A DNA stretch of 64,000 bases from Ceratotherium simum simum (Eukaryota; Chordata; Mammalia; Perissodactyla; Rhinocerotidae), in assembly GCF_000283155.1 (NCBI RefSeq), contig NW_004454265.1, positions 3,040,201-3,104,200 of the forward strand, read 5' to 3'. The stretch's first letter is position 1, and each line of letters starts with the position of its first letter. This document shows positions 32,998-44,185 of the stretch, one piece after another. A model generated the notes under the pieces. That model saw only the letters and a list, made by a program, of their open reading frames with translations. It did not search any database and was not told where the DNA came from. A program made the position numbers and the translations under genes.

Positions 32998-33900
32998 CTG
33001 ACATAGAGAGAGAAACTAATGGTTCTACCTGATGTTTCCGCATTTGGCAGGTATTTTGTAAACATAATGTATGCTTATGCAAGTGGATAATGTCATGTCA
33101 GACAAAGGTGGCAATTAATTGGCATTGCAGACTGCAGGGGCACTAGAATCATTGCCTGGTCTTGGACACAAGTGACCATTGAGGGAATATAATAGACCTT
33201 TGGCTCTTTCTAGAATGCAGAGGACTGACCTTCTGGCTCTGCTCTCTGAAGTTTAATCATGTTCAAGAGAAACGGTGATTTTTGTGTTTGTTCTCAGTTC
33301 TACTTCTCACTCCCTGGGTGGCAGCAGCTCTCCAGAGCAACAGTAGCATGAAACAACCAATACCAACCTCAGCAGATGTTATAAATACTCCTTAACAAAG
33401 AAATAGTCATAGAGGTATGCAAAAGAGTTAAGAGATATCAACAAAAAGTTTAGTCACAGATCTGTACTAGAAGATCATCAATAAAAACAGTAATAAGAGG
33501 GTCACCATCTGTAGCTAGCCAGTTATAAAAGAGAAAAGCAAGCAGCAGCAACAGCAGTCCCTGCTATGGACTTTATATATAGTGCCTACCGTCAGATTGT
33601 TTTTATCTTTTCATTTTATCAAGTTGAGCCAATCAGTTTGACCAAATTGACCCAATATTCAGAAATTTGTGCCCATATTGCCTATACTCTACCTGTTTCC
33701 CAAAGAGATTAAAAACAAACACAAAAAGGGTGCAGATTACTTTCAAAGATCCTGATTCATCAAATCAAAAAATAATGAAAATCAAAGGAAAAAAGTAAAA
33801 GACGAAAAATAACAGAGGCTTGAGGATTATTATTTTTAAAAACATTAAATATAAGTAATTGAACTTCTAAAAGCATGAAAATTAAATAACAGAGGGTAGA
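32998..33900. other. Unassigned sequence
   Basis: No repeat family or gene recognised. Confidence 0.55.
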
Positions 33901-33918
33901 TGTAGGAATATACTTTTT

Positions 33919-34171
33919 TCTTTTCTTTTGCGTATGTGTGAGGAAGACCAGCCCTGAGCTAACATCCGAAGCCAATCCTCCTCTTTTTTGTTGAGGCAGA
34001 CTGGCCCTGGGCCAACATCTGTGCCCATCTTCCTCTACGTTATATGGGACGCCACCACAGCATGGCTTAACAAGCGGTTCGTGGGTGCACGCCTGGGATC
34101 CGAACCTGCGACCCCCAGACCACCGCAGTGGAGTGTGTGCACTTAACCGCTTGCGCCACTGGGCCAGCCCC
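33919..34171 (-). repeat. ERE SINE, ATATAAAGTGG subtype
   Basis: Minus copy flanked by a 15-base TSD with one mismatch (AGGAATRTACTTTTT at 33904-33918 and 34172-34186). Shows the reversed 'TTATATGGGACGCCACCACA' and head 'GCGCCACTGGGCCAGCCC'. Confidence 0.97.
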
Positions 34172-34221
34172 AGGAATGTACTTTTTAAAGCAATATTTCA
34201 AGCAATTTAATATAACATCTA

Positions 34222-34645
34222 GGTGTCAGTTAGGATATGCTAGGTTATGCTGCAGTAACAAAGAATCTCAAAATCCCGATGGCATAATACAATATAAATG
34301 TATTTCTTGCTCATGCTATGCATTCGGTATGGTTTGAGAGGTGTCTCTGCCTCTCATTGATCAGTTTTAGGCCCAGGCCAATGGATTCCACCATCTTTCA
34401 GGCCTTATCCATAGCTGTCTTGGTTACTACAGCCAGGAAGAAAGAGCAGGAGAGTTGACCTCTGGTAATTAAATGCTTTGGCCTAAAAGTGACTCACGTT
34501 ACTTCTAGTCACCTCTTTTTTTTTTTGGTGGGAATGAGTCACATAGCCACACCTACCTTCAAAGAAGCGGGGAACTTTAATCTTCTGTGTATCAGAAATG
34601 GAGAAGAACTGGATGTAGGAGAACATGAGTGATAATATCACAACT
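34222..34645. repeat. Ancient LTR-like dispersed repeat
   Basis: 'GGTTATGCTGCAGTAACAAAG', 'TTTCTTGCTCATGCTATGC' and 'GAGTCACATAGCCACACC' are phrases of a mammal-wide repeat whose consensus begins near 'GTTATGCTGCAGTAACAAAC'. I regard it as LTR-like but do not assign the family. Confidence 0.5.
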
Positions 34646-34649
34646 TACG

Positions 34650-35600
34650 TCTAAGCTACTTGGCAATGAAGGCAAAAAATGAAAGTGTTTATTTTAAATA
34701 GCTCTTTTTGCCTAAGAAAAGATCACATCAGTCCATTAAGAGAGAAAATCTTTACACACATCACCTCTTACTGTGTTGTACTTTGGTCCTTCTACCAAAA
34801 GACTCTCTGTGTTTTACTTATGGGCATCTCTTATATAAATCTTTGACAAAAGTGCCACGGAATTGTGTTAATTTGTAGTTTTGTAAAGTCATTTTGTTGA
34901 GGAGACGGATAATCCAGATGTAGAGAATTCTGGTGCACTGTTCCAAAGAGTAATCAAGTACAGAGAATCCAGAATAACTAATGTTTGGCATGTCCTTCAG
35001 ACTCTCTCTCTAGAATGTTAACTATTTACCTGGGATTTTGATAAGAAATTGTTTCAGACCACTCAAAGTCTGTAAGCAATATTTAATGATCAAGAAGGAT
35101 ATTCCAAATTGGTAGAAAATCCTTGCAATTCTAGATACATGTAGTTTTGTTTGGAAAGTTAAAGAGTTTGTTTTATTTCTTTGTATATATATACATGTTC
35201 CCTGAGCAGAGAGAGGCTGAAAGCAAACAACCAAAGAACCAAAGCCGTTTGAATACACCGAGTTTTCAGTGAGCCACTCTGTTTCAGACTCCAGAATCCA
35301 CTGTCATGGATCAGGGAAGAAGGGACTTTGGCACAAAAGATTTTTGAGTGTAAAAGTCAATCATCATCTACCTTTATCATAAAAATCCCTAAAATGATAA
35401 ATTTTGAGCAAAGTGCAATCCTGCATAATAAAAAAAATTTGCATGGAAATGCTCAGCATTATCTATCTGACCAATAAACATTTGCAAAAGATGAAAAATC
35501 TAATGTTACCTTTTTTAATGAAAGGTTTCTGTAGAGCATTCTTGACCAATGAACTCAGGTGCTTCTTAGGGTACCATCAAATGATCTAAATGTTCCGATA
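34650..35600. other. Unassigned sequence
   Basis: No repeat or gene recognised; frames at 35022-35258 (minus) and 35404-35589 (plus) have no motif. Confidence 0.5.
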
Positions 35601-35604
35601 CATC

Positions 35605-35828
35605 CAGGGTTGGCAAACATTTTCTGTAAACAATCAGATAGTAAATATTTTAGGCTCCACAAGCCTTATAGTATTGGTTGTGACTATTCAACTCTGCCAC
35701 TGTAGTGCAAAACAGTCAGACACAACATGTAAATAAATGGGCACGTGTTACTATAAAACTATTATTTACAAAACAGACAGTGAGCTGGAACTGACCCATT
35801 GGCTGAGTATGTAGTGTGCAGATCCCTG
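35605..35828 (-). mobile_element. hAT-type DNA transposon (MER1-like), reverse copy
   Basis: Starts 'CAGGGTTGGCAAACATTTTC' and ends 'GTGCAGATCCCTG'. The interior 'CAGATAGTAAATATTTTAGGC', 'CTATTCAACTCTGCCACTG' and 'AAACTATTATTTACAAAACAG' (pieces) are the reverse complement of the family seen at 23815. Flanks GATACATC / AATACACC are compatible with a decayed 8-base TSD. Confidence 0.85.
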
Positions 35829-35909
35829 CAATACACCATCATTAGAGTAAGTGGTGCTTGCTCTAAATAATATCAAGTGCTATAGGTATAGATTTTAAAG
35901 TGAGTGGAC

Positions 35910-36284
35910 AGGAAAGTCAATTATCTCAATAGATGCCAATTTTTTCCCCTAATAGATCCATCCTGGAAGAGAAGAGCTATTAGCACTTGTAGGAAATAAT
36001 TGAGTTAATGGCAAAATATTAGAATCATTTCCACGAACATTGAAGTAAAGAACACGATAAGAATGCCTGGCATGACCCCATCATTCAGTGATGTTTTGAG
36101 ACTCCTAGCCAATGGAATAAGAAAGCAAAAGCATTGTGGCACAGATGTTGGAGAGAAGGAGACCGAACTGTCATTATTCATAAGTAGTATGATCCTTTAC
36201 CTGGAATATCTAAGAGAATCAACTGAAAAATTTGTAGTATTAGAAAACCAACCATAAGGTAAACATAAAAAAATATATATATCA
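35910..36284 (+). repeat. Old L1 ORF2 fragment, left part
   Basis: Begins near 'CAATTATCTCAATAGATGCC' (the L1 catalytic region) and at 36063-36257 reads with 'LLANGIRKQK' and 'LYLEYLRESTEKF', aligning to the part of reverse transcriptase around the FADD box in the L1 at 18716, though FADD itself is destroyed. It ends at an ERE insertion. Confidence 0.75.
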
Positions 36285-36530
36285 GGGGCCGGCCTGGTGG
36301 CATAGCGGTGAAGTTCACGCGCTCCGCTTCGGGGGCAGCCCAGAGTTCGCAGGTTCAGATCCCAGGCACCGACAGATGCACCGCTTGTCAAGCCGTGCTG
36401 TGGTGGCATCCCATATAAAGTGGAGGAAGATGGGCACGGATGTTAGCCCAGGGCCAGTCTTCCTCAGCAAAAAGAGGAGGATTGGTAGATGTTAGCTCAG
36501 GGCTGATCTTCCTCACACACACACAAACAA
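36285..36530 (+). repeat. ERE SINE inserted in L1
   Basis: Plus copy with a full head (GGGGCCGGCCTGGTGG), 'CCCATATAAAGTGGAGGAAG', the 'CTTCCTCAGCAAAAAGAGG' block and a CA-rich tail. The L1 text stops at 36284 and resumes at about 36530 near 'ACATCAATTGCTTTGC', so the SINE is younger than the L1. Confidence 0.96.
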
Positions 36531-37985
36531 ACATCAATTGCTTTGCTATGCATCAGCAATAACAATTAGAAAATGTAATAATAAAAGATTTCATTCCCGA
36601 AAGGTCAGAAACTAAAAATGCCAAGGAGTAAACCTAAAAAGAAATGTATAAACTTAAATGACGGGACTAAAAAGTTTACTAAAGGACAGAAAATCACACT
36701 CAAATAAATGAAGTGGTGGCTGAGTTTCCAGATAAAAGACTCAATAACTTTAAATTTTCAATTTTCTCCAAGTATATTTGTAATTTCATGTAAACCCACC
36801 CAAAATCACTACAAGCCCTTTGTGGAACTGGACAAGGTGATTTTAAAATTCAGTGGTAAGATTAAATGTGAAGGCAATTAAGTAAAATGTGAAAAAGAGA
36901 ACACTGAGGGGGCCTTGCCTTTCCAAATATCAGAACTCCTATAGAGCTACAGTGATCAAAACGGTGATGTATAGTTTCTAAAAATAAATAGGAGATCAAT
37001 GATACACATTATAGACTTCAAAGGTAGACATATAAAAAGAAATTTGTAATAAAGGTAGTATTTCAAATTGGTAGGGGACAGATACACTATTCAATAAATT
37101 GTCTTGAGACAACTAGTTTATCCATCTGAAAAACAAACACATAAATATACTTCCTTTCCTTACAACATATATGAAATAAATCCCAGATGAACTAAAAATC
37201 TGAATATATAAAAATTTATAAAAGCATTAGAAAAATATTTTTATAAGCTTTGATTGAGAAATACCTATCATAGAAAATCATAAAATCCTGGGCCCAAGTA
37301 AGAAAATGTTGAGATATTTGATCTAAATGAGTGCATATGCGTCTCTCTCTCTCTCTCTCTGTGTATACACACACACACACACACACACTCATTGAGGTCG
37401 AATATCTCATGATATTTGTCAAATATCTCAATATATATAGTGGACAAATGTTTAATATCCCCAATGTAGAATGAGCTCCTAAAATTAATTAAAATTAAAA
37501 AACAATTTTTTCAAAAGAAAATGAACAAAGTCTACATATATTGAGTGTTTTATTAAATGGCAGGGACTGTTTTAAGTGCTTTACTTATTTAATCCTCACA
37601 ACAATTCTATAATATATATTTTTTTCCCAATGTTCCTAATCATCATGGAAAGTCATGTTAAAACAAAAATTTTCCTCTATCAAATTGAAAAAATTTTCAA
37701 AGATTTATAATATTAGGTGTTAGCAATGTTAGGGGATGTGGTCACCCCCACATACTTTTCATGGGAATAAAATTGGTGCAGCATTTTTGGAGGACAATTT
37801 GGCTGTTTAGTCACTCTTTAATGGTCATGCTTTTTGACCTAGTAATTCCACTTATAGGAAACTCTCCTCCATAAATACTAGCAAATATGTATTAAAATGC
37901 ACGCATAAGGATAATCATTGAAATATTATTTCTTACAGGAAAAAAGTTGGAACAATCTAAATGTTGCATTACTCTGACAAACCAA
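36531..37985 (+). repeat. Old L1 ORF2 fragment, right part
   Basis: Continues the same L1: 'CAATTGCTTTGCTATGCATC', 'CCTTTGTGGAACTGGACAAGG' (pieces), 'GAACTCCTATAGAGCTACAG' and 'ATTCCACTTATAGG'. About 90 bases of MIR-like antisense text ('TTAAGTGCTTTACTTATTTAATCCTCACAAC', in pieces) interrupt it near 37530-37620. The coding frame is fully decayed. Confidence 0.8.
37342..37388. repeat. (TC)n(CA)n microsatellite
   Basis: About nine TC units, GTGTATA, then about eleven AC units, inside the old L1. Confidence 0.95.
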
Positions 37986-37989
37986 GAGT

Positions 37990-39865
37990 AAGGCAGGGAA
38001 CTGTGGCAACTCTCTTACCTTAAATCGTTTGGAAAAATTGTTCAAGAGTTGGAAAAGGGCAAAAGAAGTTACTAGGTATTCTTTCAATGTAATGTAGATG
38101 TTGTCTAGTGGACTCTCTGTGGATTATCTCTATCTATGTGTGTGCACCTTTATATTTCTATTGACTAGGTTATTTTATAACTCTGAAAGGGTAGAAGTTA
38201 AGTGATAGAAAATGAGTATTAATGCAAATGAATCTTGCCCATAGGAATGCAAATGAATTATGTCCCATAGAAATGCAATTGATTTCCACCCTATGGAAAA
38301 AGATAACCTCAAACATTATATGTAATTGCGCCATGGACTCTTAACCAGTTTTGCATCTATTAGCACATCCTTTTCACCATTCATGATTACCTATATATAT
38401 AATGTTTGTTCTATAAGTTCTCCTTTGAGCTGGTCTTAACATGTTACTGATTCCCTTACTAATTTATGAATTAAAAAAAAATCTTTGACATGTTGTCATT
38501 TTATATTTGCATGAGAGTCAGGATTGTACCTTTTTGATAATCATATGTCAGCACAATATTAAGGTTGTTGCTTCTTATTAGACAAGAAATTCTTTATTGC
38601 ATGGTCTTTGCTATGGCTTTAACTAACTGTTCTTATTCAAAATCAAAATAAATTTCACTATGCCCTGGACAAGACTAGGATTTTATTTGGTGATACCGTT
38701 GAACTCTATGTTGGGACAATGATGAGGCTTATCTGTTGTACACAGAAATGAGGGCACCAGAGAACATTTCCTGGAGGTTCTGTATGGTCTTATCCCAAGG
38801 TCCTTCAACACGACTTCACATGAAATTTATGCTAAAGGAGAAGGGGATTGTGGACACCAAAACACTGAGGCATTGGAGTAAACTCATTTAAAAACAAAAA
38901 CAAAAACAAAACCCCAGCTCCCGTGATCATTAAAATATTAGGAGTGGTCTTCGAAAGGTTAAAAAAATTTTTTTATCCTTAATCTTTTTTCCCTTTGCCA
39001 AGGTAAAATGCATCATGGGTATTAAATTTCAACAAAATAGAGCTGTGCCCTGTTCTAATCCATTTGACCGCATGTGGGCTGCCAGTGCTGATATTTGTTG
39101 AAGCAAAAGTGAAGGCACAATAGTATAGACTTTGTCATGCAGCCAACTCATTCTTCTTGCCATGTATGCAGTGCCTCAGCGAGGGGAAAAGTCAAGGTGC
39201 TTAAGGAAGGAAAAAAATAAAACAGAAGAGAGAACTCAATCTGCAGAGCTTTGTGAAGTACCACTTGCTTCTTCCCTTCATACAATCAGTTAATCACCTT
39301 ATAAAATGCCGAAATCATCAGAGCCTGAGCTGAAACAGCGAATTCAATCTTTTCCTCTCCTTTAAATGTCTCCTTTTCAGTTATACAGTATTTTATGAAA
39401 AATTGATGTCTTGCTAGTCAACATGATGAATGTTGGGACATTCAGGGAATAGTTTAAAGAGTTTGTTTTAACAGTTATGCATTTAAATTGTCCCATTATA
39501 GTGGACATGTTTCCTCTGCCAACAAAAAATCAGTTCTTAAAGGTCCAGTTCTCCTCGAATTTTTTTGCTGCTTTCAATCATTTTGATAGCAATCTTGATG
39601 AATTCATGAATTAAAATTATTTCATCCAAATGTTAGATTTCAAGGTGAAAATTTGGGGCCTCTTTTTCTTTTATTGCTGGGCTTTAATACATAATACCGA
39701 AGACACTTGGAGTTTAAAAATATGATACATTCTCTAAGGAAAACCTTTAGATGTCTAGGCTCAGTGGGGCATTTGTCTGAAAGCAATTAAGTTGTGCAAT
39801 GCATATCTGTATAAAAGCCATTTCTGCAACTCAGGGCACTTTTGTTTAAGTCCAGTTCTTAGGTC
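37990..39865. other. Unassigned sequence with octamer-bearing repeat
   Basis: No repeat family recognised over ~1.9 kb. A ~25-base unit recurs three times at about 38222-38284; the first two copies contain ATGCAAAT and the third ATGCAATT. A (CAAAAA)-type run lies at 38895-38912. Confidence 0.5.
38222..38284. repeat. ~25-bp repeat, three units with octamer motifs
   Basis: ATGCAAAT occurs at 38222-38229 and 38247-38254, and ATGCAATT at 38273-38280, each followed by a similar 'GAATTATGTCCCATAG'-like text. ATGCAAAT is the POU/octamer consensus; no function is shown. Confidence 0.75.
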
Positions 39866-39867
39866 AA

Positions 39868-39930
39868 GGTCCCAGCCTCTGATCTTGCTCACAGTAGATA
39901 CATGGTAAATATTTGTTGAACAAATGAGCA
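39868..39930 (+). repeat. L2 LINE tail
   Basis: 'TCACAGTAGATACATGGTAAATATTTGTTGAACAAATGAG' (in pieces) fits the L2 terminal pattern. Confidence 0.6.
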
Positions 39931-40029
39931 CAGAGAAAACATCATCCATCCGTCCATTACTCTGTTCCATCAGTGGGAGAACAAAGGTAAATTGTCCTTT
40001 TCTTTCCCTTTGTCCTTCTTTTTCACATA

Positions 40030-40255
40030 GCCCAGAATCATGGATTTATAGAATAACCTCCCTGGACCTTAAGAGCCATTAAAGCCAATTTTTACATTTT
40101 ACAGATGTGAAGCAACTGAGGCCTAGTGTTTTGAAGTGGCTTGTACACAGCTACGTAGCAAGTTAATGGCATGGCAGCCAGATGGCAAACCCAGGCCTTC
40201 CAGCCGTAAATCCAATGGCCCTCTCATTGTGCCAGACTGCCTTTCAGGTGTGTTC
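40030..40255 (-). repeat. MIR-related SINE, antisense
   Basis: 'TTTTACATTTTACAGATGTG', 'AACTGAGGCCTAGTG' and 'GTACACAGCTACGTAGCAAG' are in antisense MIR order. Confidence 0.75.
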
Positions 40256-40257
40256 TC

Positions 40258-40570
40258 ATAATTCTGAGACACTGGTAATCTGGCCAGGTCTTTTGGCTTT
40301 TCCTCTTACGGAGGAAAAAGAGAGGTCCCAGAAGAACTCGTGGTTTTTTTCTTGAAGTGCCGCACCTTTGGAAGCACCTCAGAGCTGGTACATATCCCCT
40401 TGGCTGCCTGTCATGAGCTCTTACCTATTTCAGTTCATAGGAGGCAGTGTCATTTCTGAGCCCTCAACCCCAAGCAAGATTAGAGGCAATGCAATCAGAC
40501 CAGTGTCTTAAGTACTATTCTAATAAAGACAGGTAAATATGACAGAAATTTAAGAGAATGTCCTTGCCAG
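40258..40570. other. Unassigned sequence
   Basis: No repeat or gene recognised. Confidence 0.5.
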
Positions 40571-40574
40571 GACT

Positions 40575-41110
40575 CTTCTCAAGCAGTTCGGTGATTGGAG
40601 CAAGTTAAAAGGCTTTGAGAGCCATGATGAAGGTTTTGGCAGGTCAGGGGTAGTCACGGGGGAGTTTTAAGTTGGAGAATGAGATGATCGGCTCTTTTGA
40701 AAAAGTGGCTTTAGAAGAGTGACTGTGACAATGGGGCAGTAGTGTGAATGCAGGCCTGGCTCAGGGAGACTGGTAAGGAGGCAGCAGCTGTGATCCCGGC
40801 AGTCTCTGAAGGTGACCCAAGCTCAGAGGCCGTGGAAATGCAGAGAAATTGAAAGGATTTGGAGGTATTGGGGTATGATAGTGAGGACTTGATAACTGAT
40901 TGAATTTGGAGTGAGGGATCAGGAGACTCAAAGACGACTCCCAGGTTTCTGGATTGGATGACCGGGTAAATGTGCCACTAGTGGGAATGGAGAGGTCTGG
41001 GGAGGGGGCAGGTTTAGAGGGACTATGTTGAGCTTTTGTTCACGGGGAGCTTGAGTGCCTTAGGGCGCCCAGGTGGAAGTGTCCCATAGGCATACCATCT
41101 GCAACTTAGA
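40575..41110 (-). repeat. L2 LINE, antisense
   Basis: 'CTTTAGAAGAGTGACTGTG', 'CAAAGACGACTCCCAGGTTTC' (in pieces), 'GGCAGGTTTAGAGGG' and 'GCCCAGGTGGAAGTGTC' follow the antisense order of the L2 3' region. Confidence 0.65.
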
Positions 41111-41189
41111 CGGGTAGAGGGTTACTCAAGCAAGTGTGGGCAATGTGCTCAGGCCACAGCACAGCTCAGAGAACCTGTTCCCGCTCTAA

Positions 41190-41668
41190 CCTTGTATCCT
41201 AGTGCCCAGGCCCTCCCTACACTGGCTTCACTGTCGTGGTCCCAACACACCAGGCATACTCCAGCCTGAAGACCTTTGCAGTGGCCGTTGTCCCTGCCTG
41301 GAATGTTCTTCTCCTCAAATCTGCACGACTAACTCCTTCAAGGCTTTGCTCAAATTTCTCCTTCTGAGTGTGGCCTTACGAAGACCACACTATGTAAAAC
41401 TATGATCCCAATCCCCTCCCCCACACACTACTGATCTTCCTTTCCTTGCTCTATTTACTCTTTATTCTATAGTTCTTATCATCTTGTATCATACTGTAGC
41501 ATATGCTTATGAATTATATCTATTGTTTATTGTCTTTCTCCCTCTGCAGGAATCGAGGCTCCATATGGGCAAAGATCTTTGTCTGTTCACTGATATATCC
41601 CAAGTGCCCAGAATAGTGCTTGGCACACAGTGGGCACTGAATAAATGTTGTTGGCTGAATGATTGTTT
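41190..41668 (+). repeat. L2 LINE 3' region
   Basis: A clear sense L2: 'CCCTGCCTGGAATGTTC', 'AAGGCTTTGCTCAAATTTC', 'CCTTACGAAGACCAC', 'TTTATTGTCTTTCTCC', 'TGCTTGGCACACAGTG' and the tail 'GAATAAATGTTGTTGGC'. Frames on both strands here belong to it. Confidence 0.9.
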
Positions 41669-41669
41669 G

Positions 41670-41995
41670 TGTAGCACCTTAGTGCCCCATCTACTGACTT
41701 GCTGAAGCATCAGAATCTGTATGGGAGCCCCAATCCCCACCCCTGTGGGAGTCTAGGAAAGAAGGAGGTTAGTATGGCCAGAAAAGGTGGAGATGAGGGG
41801 ATTGGGATGGGCGTTGAAGAAAGGAGCAGGTTTGGATAGGTACAGAGAAGATGGGAAGCACACTGGATATGGGAGAGCACTATGCCTGTGATAACTGGTT
41901 AAGAAGTGTTTGGTTTAGTTCCTATCAGAGAACAGAGTGGGGATATTGAGCAGTTAGACTATTCATTAAACAGTATCTAAAATAAATTCAGTATC
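41670..41995. other. Unassigned sequence
   Basis: No repeat or gene recognised. Confidence 0.5.
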
Positions 41996-41999
41996 TATC

Positions 42000-42200
42000 A
42001 TGTGCCAGTACTTTATGTACATTATCCTCATCTTCTCATCAACCTATAAATAGTATTGCTGTCTCCTTTTGACAAAGTAGAAGATTGTGGCTCAAAAAAG
42101 TTAAATTACTGACTCTGCGTACACAGCCAGTAACTGTTTGGTATTCAATGTGAGTTTGTCTGACTCCAAAGCTCCTGCTCTTTTTAATCCAGTGGCATGC
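42000..42200 (-). repeat. MIR SINE, antisense
   Basis: 'TCATGTGCCAGTACTTTATG', 'TACATTATCCTCATC' and 'TACACAGCCAGTAACTG' are in antisense MIR order and strongly diverged. Confidence 0.6.
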
Positions 42201-42399
42201 TGTTCAGAAGTGAATGAGTCTGAGTGTGGGGTCCTCTGCCCACCAGGAATCCTCAGGTTCCTCCAGCCTCTGGGTAACTTGGAGTGAGCCTAAGATGGGC
42301 TCTGGGAATAGTAGCAATTGATGGAACATCACTTTATCCTTCACTCCTCATTGTGCCTCTTGAAAGAGAAAAACTCTATTCATCTACTCTCTGCTACTA

Positions 42400-43326
42400 A
42401 CACACTCACACTTCCAGTCACCAAATATGTGGAGGTTTTTCCCACACCAAGCAATTCTCCAATTCTTGGTGGATACCAACTGGGTCTCATACAATTTCCC
42501 TCAATTTTGACACTAACTACCCATAGTTAGTACAGACCCCACAGGTTAAGGGCTCAATCCTACAAGACTGCCTGCCCCCCAACTTCAGACTCCAATCGTT
42601 AGTCTAGGTTGTCACCTGTGCTTCTATCAACTGGCTATAAATTGAAAGTTCCCATGACCCTCTTCCTCAGGTTCAATAATTTGCTAGAATGGCTCACAGA
42701 GCCCAGGAAAACAGTTTACCTACTATATTACTGGTTTATAACAAAAGGATACAAATCATGAACAGCCAGGTAGAAAAGATGTATAGTGCAAGGTATGTGG
42801 GAAGGTGTGCAGAACTTCCTTGCCCTCTCTAAACACACCAGCCTCCCAGCACGTCCATATGTTCTCCAATTCCTAAGCCCGCCTCCCCAAAACCACACTT
42901 GAGGGATTTTTATAGAAGCTTCATTTCATAGGCATGATTGATTAAATCATTGGCCATTAATGATTAATTTAACCTCCAGTCCCTCTCTTCTCCCAGGAGG
43001 CTGGGGGGTGAGACTGAAACTTTCAACCCTCTAATCACATGATTGGTTCCCCTGGCAACCAGCCCCCATTTTGTTATCTAGGGTCTTTCCAAAAATCACC
43101 TTATGAACATAAAGTCAGGTATGGTTGAAAGAGGCTGGTTATGAAAAACAAAAGACACTCCTTTGATTTTTCTGGAGCTATTTCAGGAACAAAAGACCAA
43201 ATATAACACAAGATGCTCCCATCACTCTTTATCAGTTAGGAAATTCCAAGGATTTTAGGGGCTCTGTGCCAGGAACTGAGAGGAAGACCAAATGTGTATT
43301 TTTTATTATAAATCACAATATCACAC
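42400..43326 (+). mobile_element. Ancient LTR (ERVL-like), solo
   Basis: About 930 bases matching a mammal-wide LTR remembered by its phrases: 'CACCAAGCAATTCTCCAATTC' (in pieces), 'ACAGGTTAAGGGCTCAATCC', 'GGTTCAATAATTTGCTAG', 'ATTGATTAAATCATTGGCC', 'CACATGATTGGTTCCCC', 'TCTGTGCCAGGAACTGAGAGG' (pieces), ending 'TTATAAATCACAATATCACA'. The CA end fits an LTR. No viral gene follows. The family name is not assigned; the left edge is approximate. Confidence 0.65.
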
Positions 43327-43489
43327 CTCTCCTCCACTCTTAACCTCCCTTTCATTTGGGGTTCCTGTGTTTGAGACATAAGCACATAATTCCCATCTCT
43401 TGGGCATGGATGAGAGCAGACTCAGGTGTTGGGGTGTTATGAGAGGTTTGGGGGATTTGATCGGAGACATAAAAGAAACTTTCCACTCC

Positions 43490-44185
43490 AAACAAATGGA
43501 CTGAAGGTATATTTTATTATATAGAGGATAGTAAAGGCGACAGTCCGCAAACAGATCTGAATAGGTCAAATAATAAGAGGGAAAAACACCAGCTTGATTG
43601 GAAAGGGAAACACCAGATCGACTGAAGGGAAATGACACAAATCAACTGGAAAGAGAAACACCAGGTTGACGGAAAAGAGAACACATTAGATCAATTACTT
43701 TACAATAAATCAATTACTTGCAACATCCACACCCCACTGCTGGGAGAGTCTTGTCAATTGACGTGGCAGGGTGGGAATCATACGTCCTGGGCAAGGCGTC
43801 CCTTCCACAGGTGGAACTCTCACCGGGTCTCAGTCTCCAGCGGTTTATATAAGCAGTTACAGAGTTTACAGAGCAAGCATTTTGTGTTCCCACGCACAAA
43901 TGGTTATCAGTGGCATACGTGCACTGAGCCCCCTGGCTATCGTCCCAGCCCAATAGTTGTGTACATGCATTATTTACCCTGGTTATCATCCCAGCCCGGC
44001 ACAGATGGCCAGTCTGTCCCAGGCTGTGGAGCCCAAAGGGCCTTGAAATTTTTACACGTTGCAACTATCTCCATGGGAGAAGGGCCAGTTCCCACCACGC
44101 AGAAAGAAGCTTTTATATTTCTTTTTGTGCTGGTAGCTATAGGTCAATGGAGCAGCCAAACATGGCTGTACTCATGTCAAGACGT
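43490..44185 (-). mobile_element. LTR-like block, minus strand
   Basis: On the minus strand a TATA-like TTATATAAAC (about 43844-43853) lies upstream of an AATAAA-like AATAAAATATACC (about 43509-43521), the layout of a retroviral LTR promoter and polyadenylation signal. Toward the 3' side it contains four to five ~24-base tandem units. I do not recognise the family. The 204-codon plus-strand frame 43632-44246 is antisense to this and shows no protein motif. Confidence 0.45.
43586..43696. repeat. ~24-bp tandem array (4-5 units)
   Basis: Units of the form ACACCAGRTYGACTGGAAAG with GRGAA repeat at about 43586, 43610, 43635 and 43657, with a decayed last unit at 43681. Confidence 0.85.

Noticed and set aside
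32637..33032. 131-codon plus-strand frame and its antisense partner
   Set aside because: Both lie in the L2 3' region; composition artefact of a GC-rich patch.
38310..38705. LTR-like region ending 'TTTATTTGGTGATACC'
   Set aside because: The ending recalls ERV1 LTRs, but I could find no start, TATA/polyadenylation order or TSD.
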